Assembly (NCBI GenBank): GCA_903881065.1
Contig: CAIRRW010000450.1
Span: 1 to 13,456 of the forward strand
From: an uncultured Bacteroidota bacterium
GTDB lineage: Bacteria; Bacteroidota; Bacteroidia; 2-12-FULL-35-15
Direction: 5' to 3'
DNA length: 13,456 bases
Part shown: one piece after another, positions 1 to 7,133 of the stretch
How the letters are laid out: each line of letters opens with the position of its first letter
Position numbering within the stretch: the first letter of the stretch is position 1
Notes under the pieces: generated by a model
The model's database searches: none
Seen by the model: the letters and a program-made list of their open reading frames with translations, nothing else
What the model was told of the DNA's origin: nothing
Program-made: the position numbers and the translations under genes

Positions 1-480
1 GCAATAAGAAACTATAATTTAAACATACTAGAAGAGTCCGAAATAAAGAATCTCCCATCAGAAAATTATGATGTAATAACAATGTGGCACGTTCTGGAAC
101 ATGTTCCAAAACTTAATGAAAGAATTGAAGATTTAAAAAGACTAATCAAACCAAACGGTATAATAATAATTGCCGTTCCAAATTGTAATTCTATGGATGC
201 GAAAATCTATAAAGAAAATTGGGCGGCTTATGATGTCCCAAGACACTTATATCATTTCACCCCGAAAAACATTGAAACCCAATTCAAGAAACACGACCTA
301 AAAATGTTTAAAGTTTTGCCTATGGTTTTCGATTCATTCTATGTATCCATGTTAAGTGAAAAAATAAAAACCGGAAGATCAAATATTATAATATCGATTT
401 GGAATGGATTTAGATCAAATATAGCGGCAATTAAAAGCGGAAAGACATACAGTAGTCAAATATACCTTATTCGTAAATAA
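1..480 (+). CDS. Class I SAM-dependent methyltransferase, 5'-truncated by window edge
   Basis: The frame is open from base 1, so the 159 residues seen are the C-terminal part of a longer protein; the ATG at 82 is internal. The visible part includes YDVITMWHVLEHV, the acidic/His loop around motif II/post-II of Methyltransf_23-type enzymes, then a helix and strand (LKPNG-like IKPNGIIIIAVPN). The segment YDVPRHLYHFTPKNIE is typical of this family, where it precedes the last helices. The glycine-rich SAM-binding motif I is missing and should lie upstream. Enzymes of this type usually run to about 240-280 residues, so roughly 100 residues are off the window. The substrate cannot be read from the sequence; such genes often act in cell-surface glycan, lipid or quinone-type pathways, but nothing here decides it. 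The gene ends 240 nt before the next start, with no strong terminator. Confidence 0.85.
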   Translation, partial: AIRNYNLNILEESEIKNLPSENYDVITMWHVLEHVPKLNERIEDLKRLIKPNGIIIIAVPNCNSMDAKIYKENWAAYDVPRHLYHFTPKNIETQFKKHDLKMFKVLPMVFDSFYVSMLSEKIKTGRSNIIISIWNGFRSNIAAIKSGKTYSSQIYLIRK

Positions 481-668
481 TAAAGGGAAAAAGCACACAT
501 TAAAAGCCAAATAAAAGCCCCCATTGTAATTTTGGGCCTCTAGAATACATTACCCCTAATTTTTAATAAAAGTCCATTATAAATCATTTCTAGACACAGC
601 CTCTGCACGCCAATTAAATACATAGGTTCAGGAGCAAGGTTAGCAAAAATTAAGAATAATTGTTTCTG

Positions 669-702
669 TTTTGCCAAATGTGAACAAGTAATACTACTTT
701 TG
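669..702 (+). promoter_or_regulatory. Bacteroidota-type promoter for the PLP enzyme gene
   Basis: The -7 box TACTTTTG (695-702) fits the Bacteroidota consensus TAnnTTTG. A -33 box TTTTG ends at 673, 21 nt upstream. Transcription would begin around 707-710, about 12 nt before the ATG at 721. The in-frame TTG at 700 lies inside the -7 box, which argues against it as the start codon. Confidence 0.6.
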
Positions 703-720
703 GAATCAAAAAATAAAGTT

Positions 721-1878
721 ATGGAAATATCATACATCCTGAATCACCTGGGAGAAGAGCGTGAAGAGTACTATGGCGCTGTTGTTCCTCCTGTATTCAG
801 AACATCAAATTTTTGTTTTAAGTCAGTTGCCGAGATGAGAGAGAAACTTACTCGAGAATTGGAAACGCCGTTCTACACAAGAGGGTTCAATCCAACAGTA
901 TCAATACTTAGAAAGAAGTTAGCGGCCTTAGAAGGAAGTGAAGACGCATTGGTATTTGCTAGTGGCAGCGCTGCTGTTGCAGCCGCTGTTATGAACGTAG
1001 TAAAAGCCGGCGACCATGTTGTTTGCGCAAACAAACCCTATAGCTGGACTAATACCTTACTGTCGAAATACCTTGCTAAATACGGCGTATCATGTACATT
1101 TGTAAATGGAGGAGAAGCTGATTCATTTGAAAAGGCTATAACCGATAATACAAAATTGATTTATCTGGAGAGCCCCAATTCATTAACATTCGAGATCCAG
1201 GATATTGCAGCAATTGCAAATCTTGCGAAGCTAAAAAAAATAACAACGATAATTGATAATAGCTATAACTCACCCATAAACCAGAACCCAATTGGGATGG
1301 GTATTGATATTGTTGTACATTCCGGAACGAAATACTTGAATGGCCATAGTGACGTGGTATGCGGAGTTGTATGTTCTACCAAAGAAAGGATTATGAAAAT
1401 GATGGGGGAGGAGTACATGACCATCGGAAGTATAATTTCACCAGATGATGCAAGCTTAATTTTGCGCGGTATGCGCACTTTGGAGCTTCGAGTAAACAGA
1501 AGTGCCGAAACAGCAGTAAAAGTGTCTAGATTTTTAGAAAATCATGCTAAAATTAAACATGTTTACTATCCATTCTCGGCAAATAATCCTCAACTTGAAT
1601 TAGCAAAAAAACAAATGAAACAGGGTGGAGGCTTGTTGTCTATCGTTTTAAATACAGATAAAGTAGAAGATGTTGAAAGGTTTTGCGATTCATTAAAATA
1701 TTTTTTGATGGCGACCTCATGGGGTGGTTATGAATCATTAGCATTTCCAATGTGTGCACTTGCAGCAAGCAAAAGCTTTGAGAATCCATTGCCATTCAAT
1801 ATGATTAGACTTTACATTGGGCTTGAGGATGCAGATATACTGATAGAAGACCTGAAGCAAGCTCTAGACAAAATGTAA
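721..1878 (+). CDS. PLP-dependent transsulfuration enzyme (Cys/Met metabolism family)
   Basis: This 385-residue fold-type I PLP enzyme belongs to the cystathionine gamma-synthase/gamma-lyase/methionine gamma-lyase superfamily. It probably acts in the cytosol on cysteine, homocysteine or methionine, but the exact reaction cannot be fixed from sequence. YTRGFNPT (residues ~51-58) carries the Tyr and Arg that bind PLP phosphate from the partner subunit. FASGSAAVAAA is the PLP phosphate loop. DNSYNSP replaces the usual DNTFATP and contains the PLP-pyridine Asp. HSGTKYLNGHSD holds the Schiff-base lysine, K204. IRLYIGLEDADILIEDL is the conserved C-terminus with the carboxylate-binding Arg. The SWGGYES segment and lack of the MGL-type active-site Cys (PYSWTN here) suggest a divergent, Bacteroidota-typical subgroup. 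I chose the ATG at 721 over the TTG at 700 because of the promoter. The gene appears monocistronic, with gapA having its own promoter. Confidence 0.9.
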   Translation: MEISYILNHLGEEREEYYGAVVPPVFRTSNFCFKSVAEMREKLTRELETPFYTRGFNPTVSILRKKLAALEGSEDALVFASGSAAVAAAVMNVVKAGDHVVCANKPYSWTNTLLSKYLAKYGVSCTFVNGGEADSFEKAITDNTKLIYLESPNSLTFEIQDIAAIANLAKLKKITTIIDNSYNSPINQNPIGMGIDIVVHSGTKYLNGHSDVVCGVVCSTKERIMKMMGEEYMTIGSIISPDDASLILRGMRTLELRVNRSAETAVKVSRFLENHAKIKHVYYPFSANNPQLELAKKQMKQGGGLLSIVLNTDKVEDVERFCDSLKYFLMATSWGGYESLAFPMCALAASKSFENPLPFNMIRLYIGLEDADILIEDLKQALDKM

Positions 1879-1906
1879 AATAAACCTAGAGCAGTATGCT
1901 TTATCC

Positions 1907-1940
1907 TTGTGTTTTTGCTTGCTATTATGAATTACCTTTG
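1907..1940 (+). promoter_or_regulatory. Promoter of gapA
   Basis: TACCTTTG (1933-1940), followed by CA, is a textbook Bacteroidota -7 box 14 nt upstream of the gapA ATG. The -33 partner is less clear: TTG at 1907-1909 leaves 23 nt and TTG at 1915-1917 leaves 15 nt. Confidence 0.6.
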
Positions 1941-1954
1941 CACAAAATAAAATT

Positions 1955-2950
1955 ATGAAAAAGATTAAAGTTGCCATTAATGGTTTTGGGAGAATAGGAA
2001 GAGTATCTTTCAGGGTGATGCTTGAACGAGAAAACATAGAAATAGCTGCTATAAATGATTTGACAGACAGCAGGACACTGGCTCATTTGCTTAAATATGA
2101 TTCGGTACATGGAATAATAAAAGGTGATGTAAAATGGGATGATACTGCGATAATTGTAAACGGAAAAAGGATTGTTGTTTATGCTGAAAAAGATCCTGCT
2201 AATTTGCCTTGGAAACAATTAGGAATAGATGTTGTGATTGAATCAACAGGTCACTTTTTGGATAAAGAATCTGCAGGAAAACATTTGATTGCCGGTGCTA
2301 AAAGAGTAATCATATCTGCACCACCAAAAGGAAATGATATAAAAACTGTGGTGATGGGCATTAATGATGATATACTTACTTCGGATGATTTAATTATTTC
2401 GAATGCATCTTGTACAACTAATTGCGCTGCGCCAATGGTTAAAATACTTGATGAAATGTGGGGATTGGAAGATGGATATATAAACACTGTTCATTCGTAT
2501 ACAGGAGATCAGCGCCTGCACGATGCTCCTCATAAGGATTTGCGAAGAGCAAGAGCTGCCGGTTTATCAATTATTCCAACTTCAACAGGTGCTGCAAAAG
2601 CAATAACAAAAATATTTCCTCACCTAGAAGGTAAAATGGGTGGAGGAGGAATGCGCGTACCTGTGCCAGATGGCTCGTTAACCGACATAACTTGTGTGCT
2701 TAGAAAACCTGTAACAGTTAAGGAAATAAATGCAGCATTTATACTTGCCAGCGAAACCACAATGAAGAATATTCTTGAATATACAGAAGACGAAATTGTA
2801 GGAATTGATATTGTTGGGAACAGACATTCGTGCATATTTGATGCTGGATTTACAGCTGTTGTAGGCAATATGGTGAAGGTAATTGGCTGGTATGACAATG
2901 AAGTTGGTTACTCCAACAGATTGGTTGATTTGATTGTAAAGATTAGTTAG
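1955..2950 (+). CDS. gapA: Glyceraldehyde-3-phosphate dehydrogenase, phosphorylating
   Basis: This 331-residue enzyme is the usual GAPDH length. It converts glyceraldehyde-3-phosphate, phosphate and NAD+ to 1,3-bisphosphoglycerate in glycolysis, or the reverse in gluconeogenesis. The N-terminal Rossmann motif NGFGRIGR is at residues 9-16, and D35 after the second strand favours NAD over NADP. The catalytic motif SNASCTTNC places the nucleophile at C153, with the partner His at H180 (TVHSYTGDQ). The substrate-binding stretch LRRARAAGLSIIPTSTGAAKA and the C-terminal WYDNEVGYSNRLVDL are intact. A small oddity is GKMGGGGMRVPVPDGS, glycine-rich where many GAPDHs have LNGMA. The gene has its own promoter and converges on lpxH with a 19-nt gap. 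No competing start is plausible. Confidence 0.97.
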   Translation: MKKIKVAINGFGRIGRVSFRVMLERENIEIAAINDLTDSRTLAHLLKYDSVHGIIKGDVKWDDTAIIVNGKRIVVYAEKDPANLPWKQLGIDVVIESTGHFLDKESAGKHLIAGAKRVIISAPPKGNDIKTVVMGINDDILTSDDLIISNASCTTNCAAPMVKILDEMWGLEDGYINTVHSYTGDQRLHDAPHKDLRRARAAGLSIIPTSTGAAKAITKIFPHLEGKMGGGGMRVPVPDGSLTDITCVLRKPVTVKEINAAFILASETTMKNILEYTEDEIVGIDIVGNRHSCIFDAGFTAVVGNMVKVIGWYDNEVGYSNRLVDLIVKIS

Positions 2951-2962
2951 AAATTTCCAACT

Positions 2963-2979
2963 TTACAAGTTACTTGTAA
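2963..2979. terminator. Small hairpin at the gapA/lpxH convergence
   Basis: TTACAAG (2963-2969) and CTTGTAA (2973-2979) form a perfect 7-bp stem with a 3-nt loop, overlapping the lpxH stop codon. It sits where two convergent genes must end. The stem is AT-rich and has no good T-run on either side, so it is a weak terminator candidate at best. Confidence 0.25.
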
Positions 2980-3722
2980 TACTTCAATTGTAAATCGTTA
3001 CCATCAAACACAGCGTAACTATTATATGTTACCCACTCTCCAAGATTGATATACGTTGACTTATCCGTGAGTTGAAGATTTAATGGCAGGTGACGATGAC
3101 CGAATATAAAGTAATCGAAATGCTGTTTCTGTAATATTTCTTTTGCATAAATAGCAAGCCATTCATTGTCAATACTAACAAACTTCTCTTCGTTTTCTCC
3201 ACCGTTTGATGCTCGACTTTTATGCGACCAATAATGCGCCATACCCATTCCGAAATTAGGATGAATACGGGCAAATAACCATTGACAAACTTTATTGGAA
3301 AACACCTTTTTGATAAATTTATAACCATGATCGCCAGGGCCTAAACCATCACCATGTCCAAGAAAGAATTTCTTCCCATTAAATATTTTTACAGTAGGTT
3401 CGCGATATATAGTAACACCAATTTCCTTAGGTAAATAATCAAACATCCACATATCGTGGTTACCCGTGAAGAATGTAATGGGTATACCAGAATCAACTAT
3501 CTCAGCGAGTTTGCCAAGGAAACGAATAAAACCTTTAGGCGCTGTATGCCTATATTCGTACCAGAAATCAAACATATCACCCATTAAATATATTTCTTCT
3601 GCATCTTCTTTTATCTCGTCAAGCCATTTAACAATGAGCTTTTCACGTATTAAACTCTGCTCGTGATTAGGTGCACCAAGATGAAAGTCGGAAGCGAAGT
3701 ATATCTTTTTGTTTGGTTTCAA
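2970..3722 (-). CDS. lpxH: UDP-2,3-diacylglucosamine diphosphatase (lipid A biosynthesis)
   Basis: This 250-residue calcineurin-like phosphoesterase hydrolyses UDP-2,3-diacylglucosamine to lipid X and UMP in lipid A synthesis, at the cytoplasmic side of the inner membrane. The metal-ligand series is complete: D12-F-H14 (ASDFHLG), G48-D49...D52 (MGDMFDFW), G87-N88-H89-D90, H123 in LGHGDGLGPGD, and H209-R-H211 in FGHRHLP. GNHD replaces the GNRD of E. coli LpxH, and the insertion-cap region QWLFARIHPNFG fits Bacteroidota homologues. The start is TTG at 3722-3720: there is no Met until residue 47, inside the second metal motif, and homologues begin just before KIYFASDFHLG. The gene lies 10 nt after the M1 peptidase stop, so it may be cotranscribed, but it also has a candidate promoter of its own. 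Confidence 0.87.
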   Translation of the reverse strand: MKPNKKIYFASDFHLGAPNHEQSLIREKLIVKWLDEIKEDAEEIYLMGDMFDFWYEYRHTAPKGFIRFLGKLAEIVDSGIPITFFTGNHDMWMFDYLPKEIGVTIYREPTVKIFNGKKFFLGHGDGLGPGDHGYKFIKKVFSNKVCQWLFARIHPNFGMGMAHYWSHKSRASNGGENEEKFVSIDNEWLAIYAKEILQKQHFDYFIFGHRHLPLNLQLTDKSTYINLGEWVTYNSYAVFDGNDLQLKYYK

Positions 3723-3727
3723 GGCAA

Positions 3728-3756
3728 CAAAACTACAACTTAAAATTGTTTATCAA
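3728..3756 (-). promoter_or_regulatory. Candidate lpxH promoter overlapping the upstream stop codon
   Basis: On the minus strand TTG (3756-3754) is followed after 18 nt by TAGTTTTG (3735-3728), a good fit to the Bacteroidota -33/-7 pair. The first three bases of the -7 box are the TAG stop of the M1 peptidase gene. Transcription would start around 3721-3724, almost at the TTG start codon at 3722. Confidence 0.45.
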
Positions 3757-6700
3757 GTCAAAAGGATTAATCAAATTAAGATTAAGCGTGAAACGTATTG
3801 TTTCCAGATACTTTAAACCGTTTGCAGTTTTAAAATCTTTAAAATCCTGACAAAGCAAAATAGGAAAGTATATTTCAAAAATCTTTTTTGGCAATGAAAT
3901 ACATACGCCTGCATCATAAAATATTGAATTATTAATATTGCCATCATTGGCTGTAGTGCCAATGTCAGCATAAAGATTTAACGGTATTTTAGCATTGCCA
4001 AGTGATGATTTTAAGTTCATTGCTACAATCCATTTAGATGTCTGCCCGTAATAAGAAAGATATTTAAAACCGCCATCAGTCTCAGTAAACTGTTGTGAAA
4101 GCACACCTTTAACCTCGCTTCTTCCGAGGTAAATATTATCATACAAATAATCCTGATAACCGGTTTGTCCACTTAAACGAAAACGATAATCTCCTACAGT
4201 AGAATTATTATCACCCAGGAAAGTACCAGCAAACAGGCGTACATCAAAACTTTTGTTTTTGTTTTTATAATTGTACGAATAATTTGCAGTTAAGGAAGTC
4301 TTCATGAAATCCTTACCCTGCTGATAGTTCACACTACAATCAAAAGGATTAATTACATCGTATCTTTTGAATTTGTATGCAATATCATTGTAGTTATATG
4401 TATTGCTGATACGTATAGGAGCATAGGAAATTTCATTAATTACATTCATCTCTTGTCTAAAAAAATAATCATCCTGCTGAATATTAATATACCGATACCG
4501 CAACGTCTGTGTAATAGGGCTTCTGGCATACTTCTTTTTAAACTCAATAAATAATTCAGGGGCAAGTTTATTAAAATCCATATTGAATGGATCGTTGGAA
4601 TAATCATAACGGGTAGCGGTTACACCTACCTGTATCTTCTGAAAGATATGATCATCAGAGAAAAGATTATACATCACCTTACCATAACCTGCCAAATCCT
4701 TTTGTGCAAAGCTATACATAGGCATCAACTGAAACTCCAGCTTCTTTTGAGGGAATAAATTATTATAAAAAGCCATGCCGAACATAAACTTATCATACTC
4801 GTTCCAACCAACAACAGGAGTAAAATATAACTGTGATTTATCAGGATTATCAATACTTCCGAGGAATTGTAACGAAAGCGGTTCCACTTTTTTAAATATT
4901 CCTTTGGTACGTATGGTATTATTATTTCTGTTTACTTCCGGCATATTCTCCAGATAATCTATTTTGAAAGAAGATGCTGCAGCAGCCGGAAATACCACTG
5001 TTTGTTTGTCTTCAAAACCTTCATATACTTTTGAATTTACTACTTTTTTATCTTTAATAGCTTGCAGAAATACGGGACCTTTGATATCTCCGGTATTCTT
5101 AATAGTTATGCTCCAGGAGCTGTCGGAATTCATTGTTGCCGCACATATTTTATAATCCAGATGCTTGGTAGAGTTAATCATTCCATCAAAAAACCAGGCT
5201 AAATCTTGACCTGTCGACTCCTCCATCACCTTTCGGAAATCAGCAGGCATAGGATGTTTATAATGCCATTCGTTAAAATATAGTTGCATCGCTTTGTCCA
5301 TTTCGGCATCACCAAGATACGCCCGCAAATAATCAAACACTATAGCTGTTTTAGCATATACATCACCTTCATAATTATCTTTGGAGTATTCGTACGCTGG
5401 CAGCTCAATTGGCTGGTCTTCATTTTTCTTTTCAGTGAGTAAATACCCCAGTTCACTTTCTGTTTTATGCTTGTAACGCTGTAGATGCAACAGTTTTTCA
5501 ATCCGCTTAGCCCCAAAACCTTCTGCTAAACTCATATCAGGATATTTTGTTTGGACATATCTACTTTCGTTATAGGAGTTGATTCCCTCGTCCATCCAAG
5601 GATGCATGCGTTCGTTAGAGCCAAGCATTCCATAAAACCAATTGTGACCTACTTCATGCGTAATAACTACATCAAGCAGGAAAGCATTGCCAGTAGTACC
5701 TATCACCGTAATATTAGGATATTCCATTCCGCCGCCGGCACTTATTGTTCCATCCACAGCCGTACAATTATTGTAAGGATAATCGCCGTTCCAGAGCGAA
5801 TAATAGTAAACCGCATCGTTTAAATAACTGATACTTTGTTTCCAGATGTCGGCTTCGGCATTGGTAAACATTGCCCATGTAGTAACTTTATGATGGGTGT
5901 GCGGAGTGGTAACTTCACCTTTATACACATGATACCGTTTATCACAAAACCACGCAAAGTCGTGTACATTGGTCTGTTTATAGCGTACTGTTTTCTTAAT
6001 ATAATCGCTTTGCGGAAACTCGTTATCATCTTTATCAAACGATTTTATATCATTGGTTTCTTCCACCTTTCTATTGAGCCAAGCCAATTCTTTTTCGCCA
6101 TCCACAATGTCGCCAGTTGCGCCAAGCACATAGTTTTGGGGCAATGTGATGCTAACATCATAACTGCCGAATTCCGAATAAAACTCACCCTGATTAAGAT
6201 ACGGCATATAGTTCCAGCCGTTTCTATCATACACAGCAGGCTTCGGATACCACTGTGTTATTTGATACGACTGATCGATATGACCCATACGGGATATTTT
6301 ACCCGAAGGAATTTTAACATGAAAAGGTGTGGTGATAGTTACTGATTCGCCCGGTTGAAGCGGTTTATCCAAATACAATTTACAAATATCAATACTGTCT
6401 TTAAGCAATTCCCAACGTGCACGTTCATTGTTCACCTTAAAATCAATGCTGTCAACATATCCCAACTCATCAGCCTTGGCATAATACATTTTAGTATTTC
6501 CATCTTCAAGCAATTGTTTTGCAAGCGGAGTAGTATTATTCTTATAAGCATTCGCCCACAAGTGCATGTATATCATCGAAAGCGGAGTAGGGGAGTTGTT
6601 TTTATAAACCAATGTTTCATACGCACTCAATTCATTTTTTACATCATCCAACGTAACATTGATGGTATAATTTACTTCCTGCTGAAAATAATTTTGAGCC

Positions 6701-6759
6701 TGAAATAGAGTAGGGGAGAGGAGAAGCAAAGAAATGATAATGGATTTTATCTTCGGCAT
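3733..6759 (-). CDS. Secreted M1-family zinc metallopeptidase with C-terminal beta-barrel-like domain
   Basis: This 1008-residue protein has a signal peptide (MPKIKSIIISLLLLSPTLFQAQ, cut near residue 22-24), an N-terminal beta-sheet domain, and an M1 gluzincin core. GGGMEYP (342-348) corresponds to the GxMEN exopeptidase motif. The zinc site is H368-E-V-G-H372 with E391 exactly 18 residues on (WMDEG), and Y468 (DVYAKTA) is the likely catalytic Tyr. An Ig-like segment (~540-602) follows. The last ~380 residues consist of alternating amphipathic strands rich in aromatic residues (e.g. YRYINIQQDDYFFRQEM, LTANYSYNYKNK), which looks like an outer-membrane barrel. I infer a surface- or periplasm-facing peptidase anchored in the outer membrane. 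I chose ATG 6759 rather than the upstream TTG at 6849: it starts the signal peptide and has a -7 box just upstream, and the extra 30 residues would come from repeat DNA. lpxH follows 10 nt downstream. Confidence 0.88.
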   Translation of the reverse strand: MPKIKSIIISLLLLSPTLFQAQNYFQQEVNYTINVTLDDVKNELSAYETLVYKNNSPTPLSMIYMHLWANAYKNNTTPLAKQLLEDGNTKMYYAKADELGYVDSIDFKVNNERARWELLKDSIDICKLYLDKPLQPGESVTITTPFHVKIPSGKISRMGHIDQSYQITQWYPKPAVYDRNGWNYMPYLNQGEFYSEFGSYDVSITLPQNYVLGATGDIVDGEKELAWLNRKVEETNDIKSFDKDDNEFPQSDYIKKTVRYKQTNVHDFAWFCDKRYHVYKGEVTTPHTHHKVTTWAMFTNAEADIWKQSISYLNDAVYYYSLWNGDYPYNNCTAVDGTISAGGGMEYPNITVIGTTGNAFLLDVVITHEVGHNWFYGMLGSNERMHPWMDEGINSYNESRYVQTKYPDMSLAEGFGAKRIEKLLHLQRYKHKTESELGYLLTEKKNEDQPIELPAYEYSKDNYEGDVYAKTAIVFDYLRAYLGDAEMDKAMQLYFNEWHYKHPMPADFRKVMEESTGQDLAWFFDGMINSTKHLDYKICAATMNSDSSWSITIKNTGDIKGPVFLQAIKDKKVVNSKVYEGFEDKQTVVFPAAAASSFKIDYLENMPEVNRNNNTIRTKGIFKKVEPLSLQFLGSIDNPDKSQLYFTPVVGWNEYDKFMFGMAFYNNLFPQKKLEFQLMPMYSFAQKDLAGYGKVMYNLFSDDHIFQKIQVGVTATRYDYSNDPFNMDFNKLAPELFIEFKKKYARSPITQTLRYRYINIQQDDYFFRQEMNVINEISYAPIRISNTYNYNDIAYKFKRYDVINPFDCSVNYQQGKDFMKTSLTANYSYNYKNKNKSFDVRLFAGTFLGDNNSTVGDYRFRLSGQTGYQDYLYDNIYLGRSEVKGVLSQQFTETDGGFKYLSYYGQTSKWIVAMNLKSSLGNAKIPLNLYADIGTTANDGNINNSIFYDAGVCISLPKKIFEIYFPILLCQDFKDFKTANGLKYLETIRFTLNLNLINPFDLINNFKL

Positions 6760-6777
6760 ATTTTTATTGATAGGTAA

Positions 6778-6785
6778 CAAAGGTA
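6778..6785 (-). promoter_or_regulatory. -7 promoter element of the M1 peptidase gene
   Basis: TACCTTTG reads 6785 to 6778 on the minus strand, 18 nt upstream of the ATG at 6759. I found no TTG at the proper -33 distance, so this is a single-box call. It supports the shorter start of the peptidase. Confidence 0.45.
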
Positions 6786-6817
6786 AATTAAATTTGGGAT
6801 GATTGGATGCTGTAGTT

Positions 6818-7038
6818 GTTTTAAAAACAAGGGTGTCCGAAACAAACAAAATCCTGAAAGGATGAAATGATTATAGAAAATATAAACAAAACATTTGAAA
6901 CCCTGAAAGGGTGGTATTATAATGCCATCCCTTCGGGATTTGATGTAATTTATATGTTTGGATGCTACAATCATTTCATCCCTTCGGGATTTATTCTCTA
7001 GATAAAAACAGGATTTCGGACAGCATTGTTTTAAAAAC
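6818..7038. mobile_element. MITE-like element with 25-bp terminal inverted repeats
   Basis: The ends 6818-6842 and 7014-7038 are inverted copies matching at 22 of 25 positions. Both begin GTTTT and contain TGTCCGAAA/TTTCGGACA on their inner side. Just inside each end lies a second inverted pair (6851-6876 and 6965-6990, 23 of 26 matching), and a third pair fills the centre (6900-6939). The 221-bp unit has no transposase ORF and no convincing target-site duplication. It sits between the terminator of the 7134-7802 gene and the promoter of the M1 peptidase gene. It is either a non-autonomous mobile element or a composite of REP elements. Confidence 0.55.
6851..6990. repeat. Cluster of four REP-like hairpin heads
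   Basis: Four 13-nt mini-hairpins share the form stem-GAA-stem or its complement: ATCCT/AGGAT (6851-6863), ACCCT/AGGGT (6900-6912), ATCCC/GGGAT (6927-6939) and ATCCC/GGGAT (6978-6990). The outer two are inverted copies sharing the tail GATGAAATGATT; the inner two are inverted copies sharing a GGTATTA/GGCATTA tail. This resembles BIME-type REP clusters that RAYT transposases mobilise, though no RAYT gene is in the window. Confidence 0.65.
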
Positions 7039-7046
7039 TTTGAAGG

Positions 7047-7091
7047 ATTAATAATAAAAAACCTTCAAGGTTTTAAAAGCCTTGAAGGTTT
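7047..7091 (-). terminator. Rho-independent terminator of the 7134-7802 gene
   Basis: Read on the minus strand, a 12-bp perfect stem (arms at 7091-7080 and 7070-7059, AAACCTTCAAGG and complement) encloses a 9-nt loop. The stem is followed by TTTTTATTATTAAT, a T-rich tail. It lies 43 nt after the stop codon at 7134. The AAACCTTCAAGG arm may also be a mobile palindrome that doubles as a terminator. Confidence 0.75.
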
Positions 7092-7133
7092 AATAAGCAG
7101 AATTTAGTATTTAGCGATTAGAATTTGAATTTA

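Noticed and set aside
510..540. Possible terminator GCCC...GGGC after the methyltransferase
   Set aside because: The stem is only four pairs and there is no T-run after it.
540..737. 65-residue minus-strand ORF between the methyltransferase and the PLP enzyme
   Set aside because: It overlaps the plus-strand promoter and start and has no recognisable features; the gap is better read as leader DNA.
5836..6345. 169-residue plus-strand ORF opposite the M1 peptidase
   Set aside because: It is antisense to the conserved peptidase core, has no homology-like motifs, and its composition reflects the opposite strand's codons.
6760..6849. 30-residue N-terminal extension of the M1 peptidase from a TTG start
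   Set aside because: It would put the signal peptide internal, run through the -7 box, and derive partly from the repeat element.
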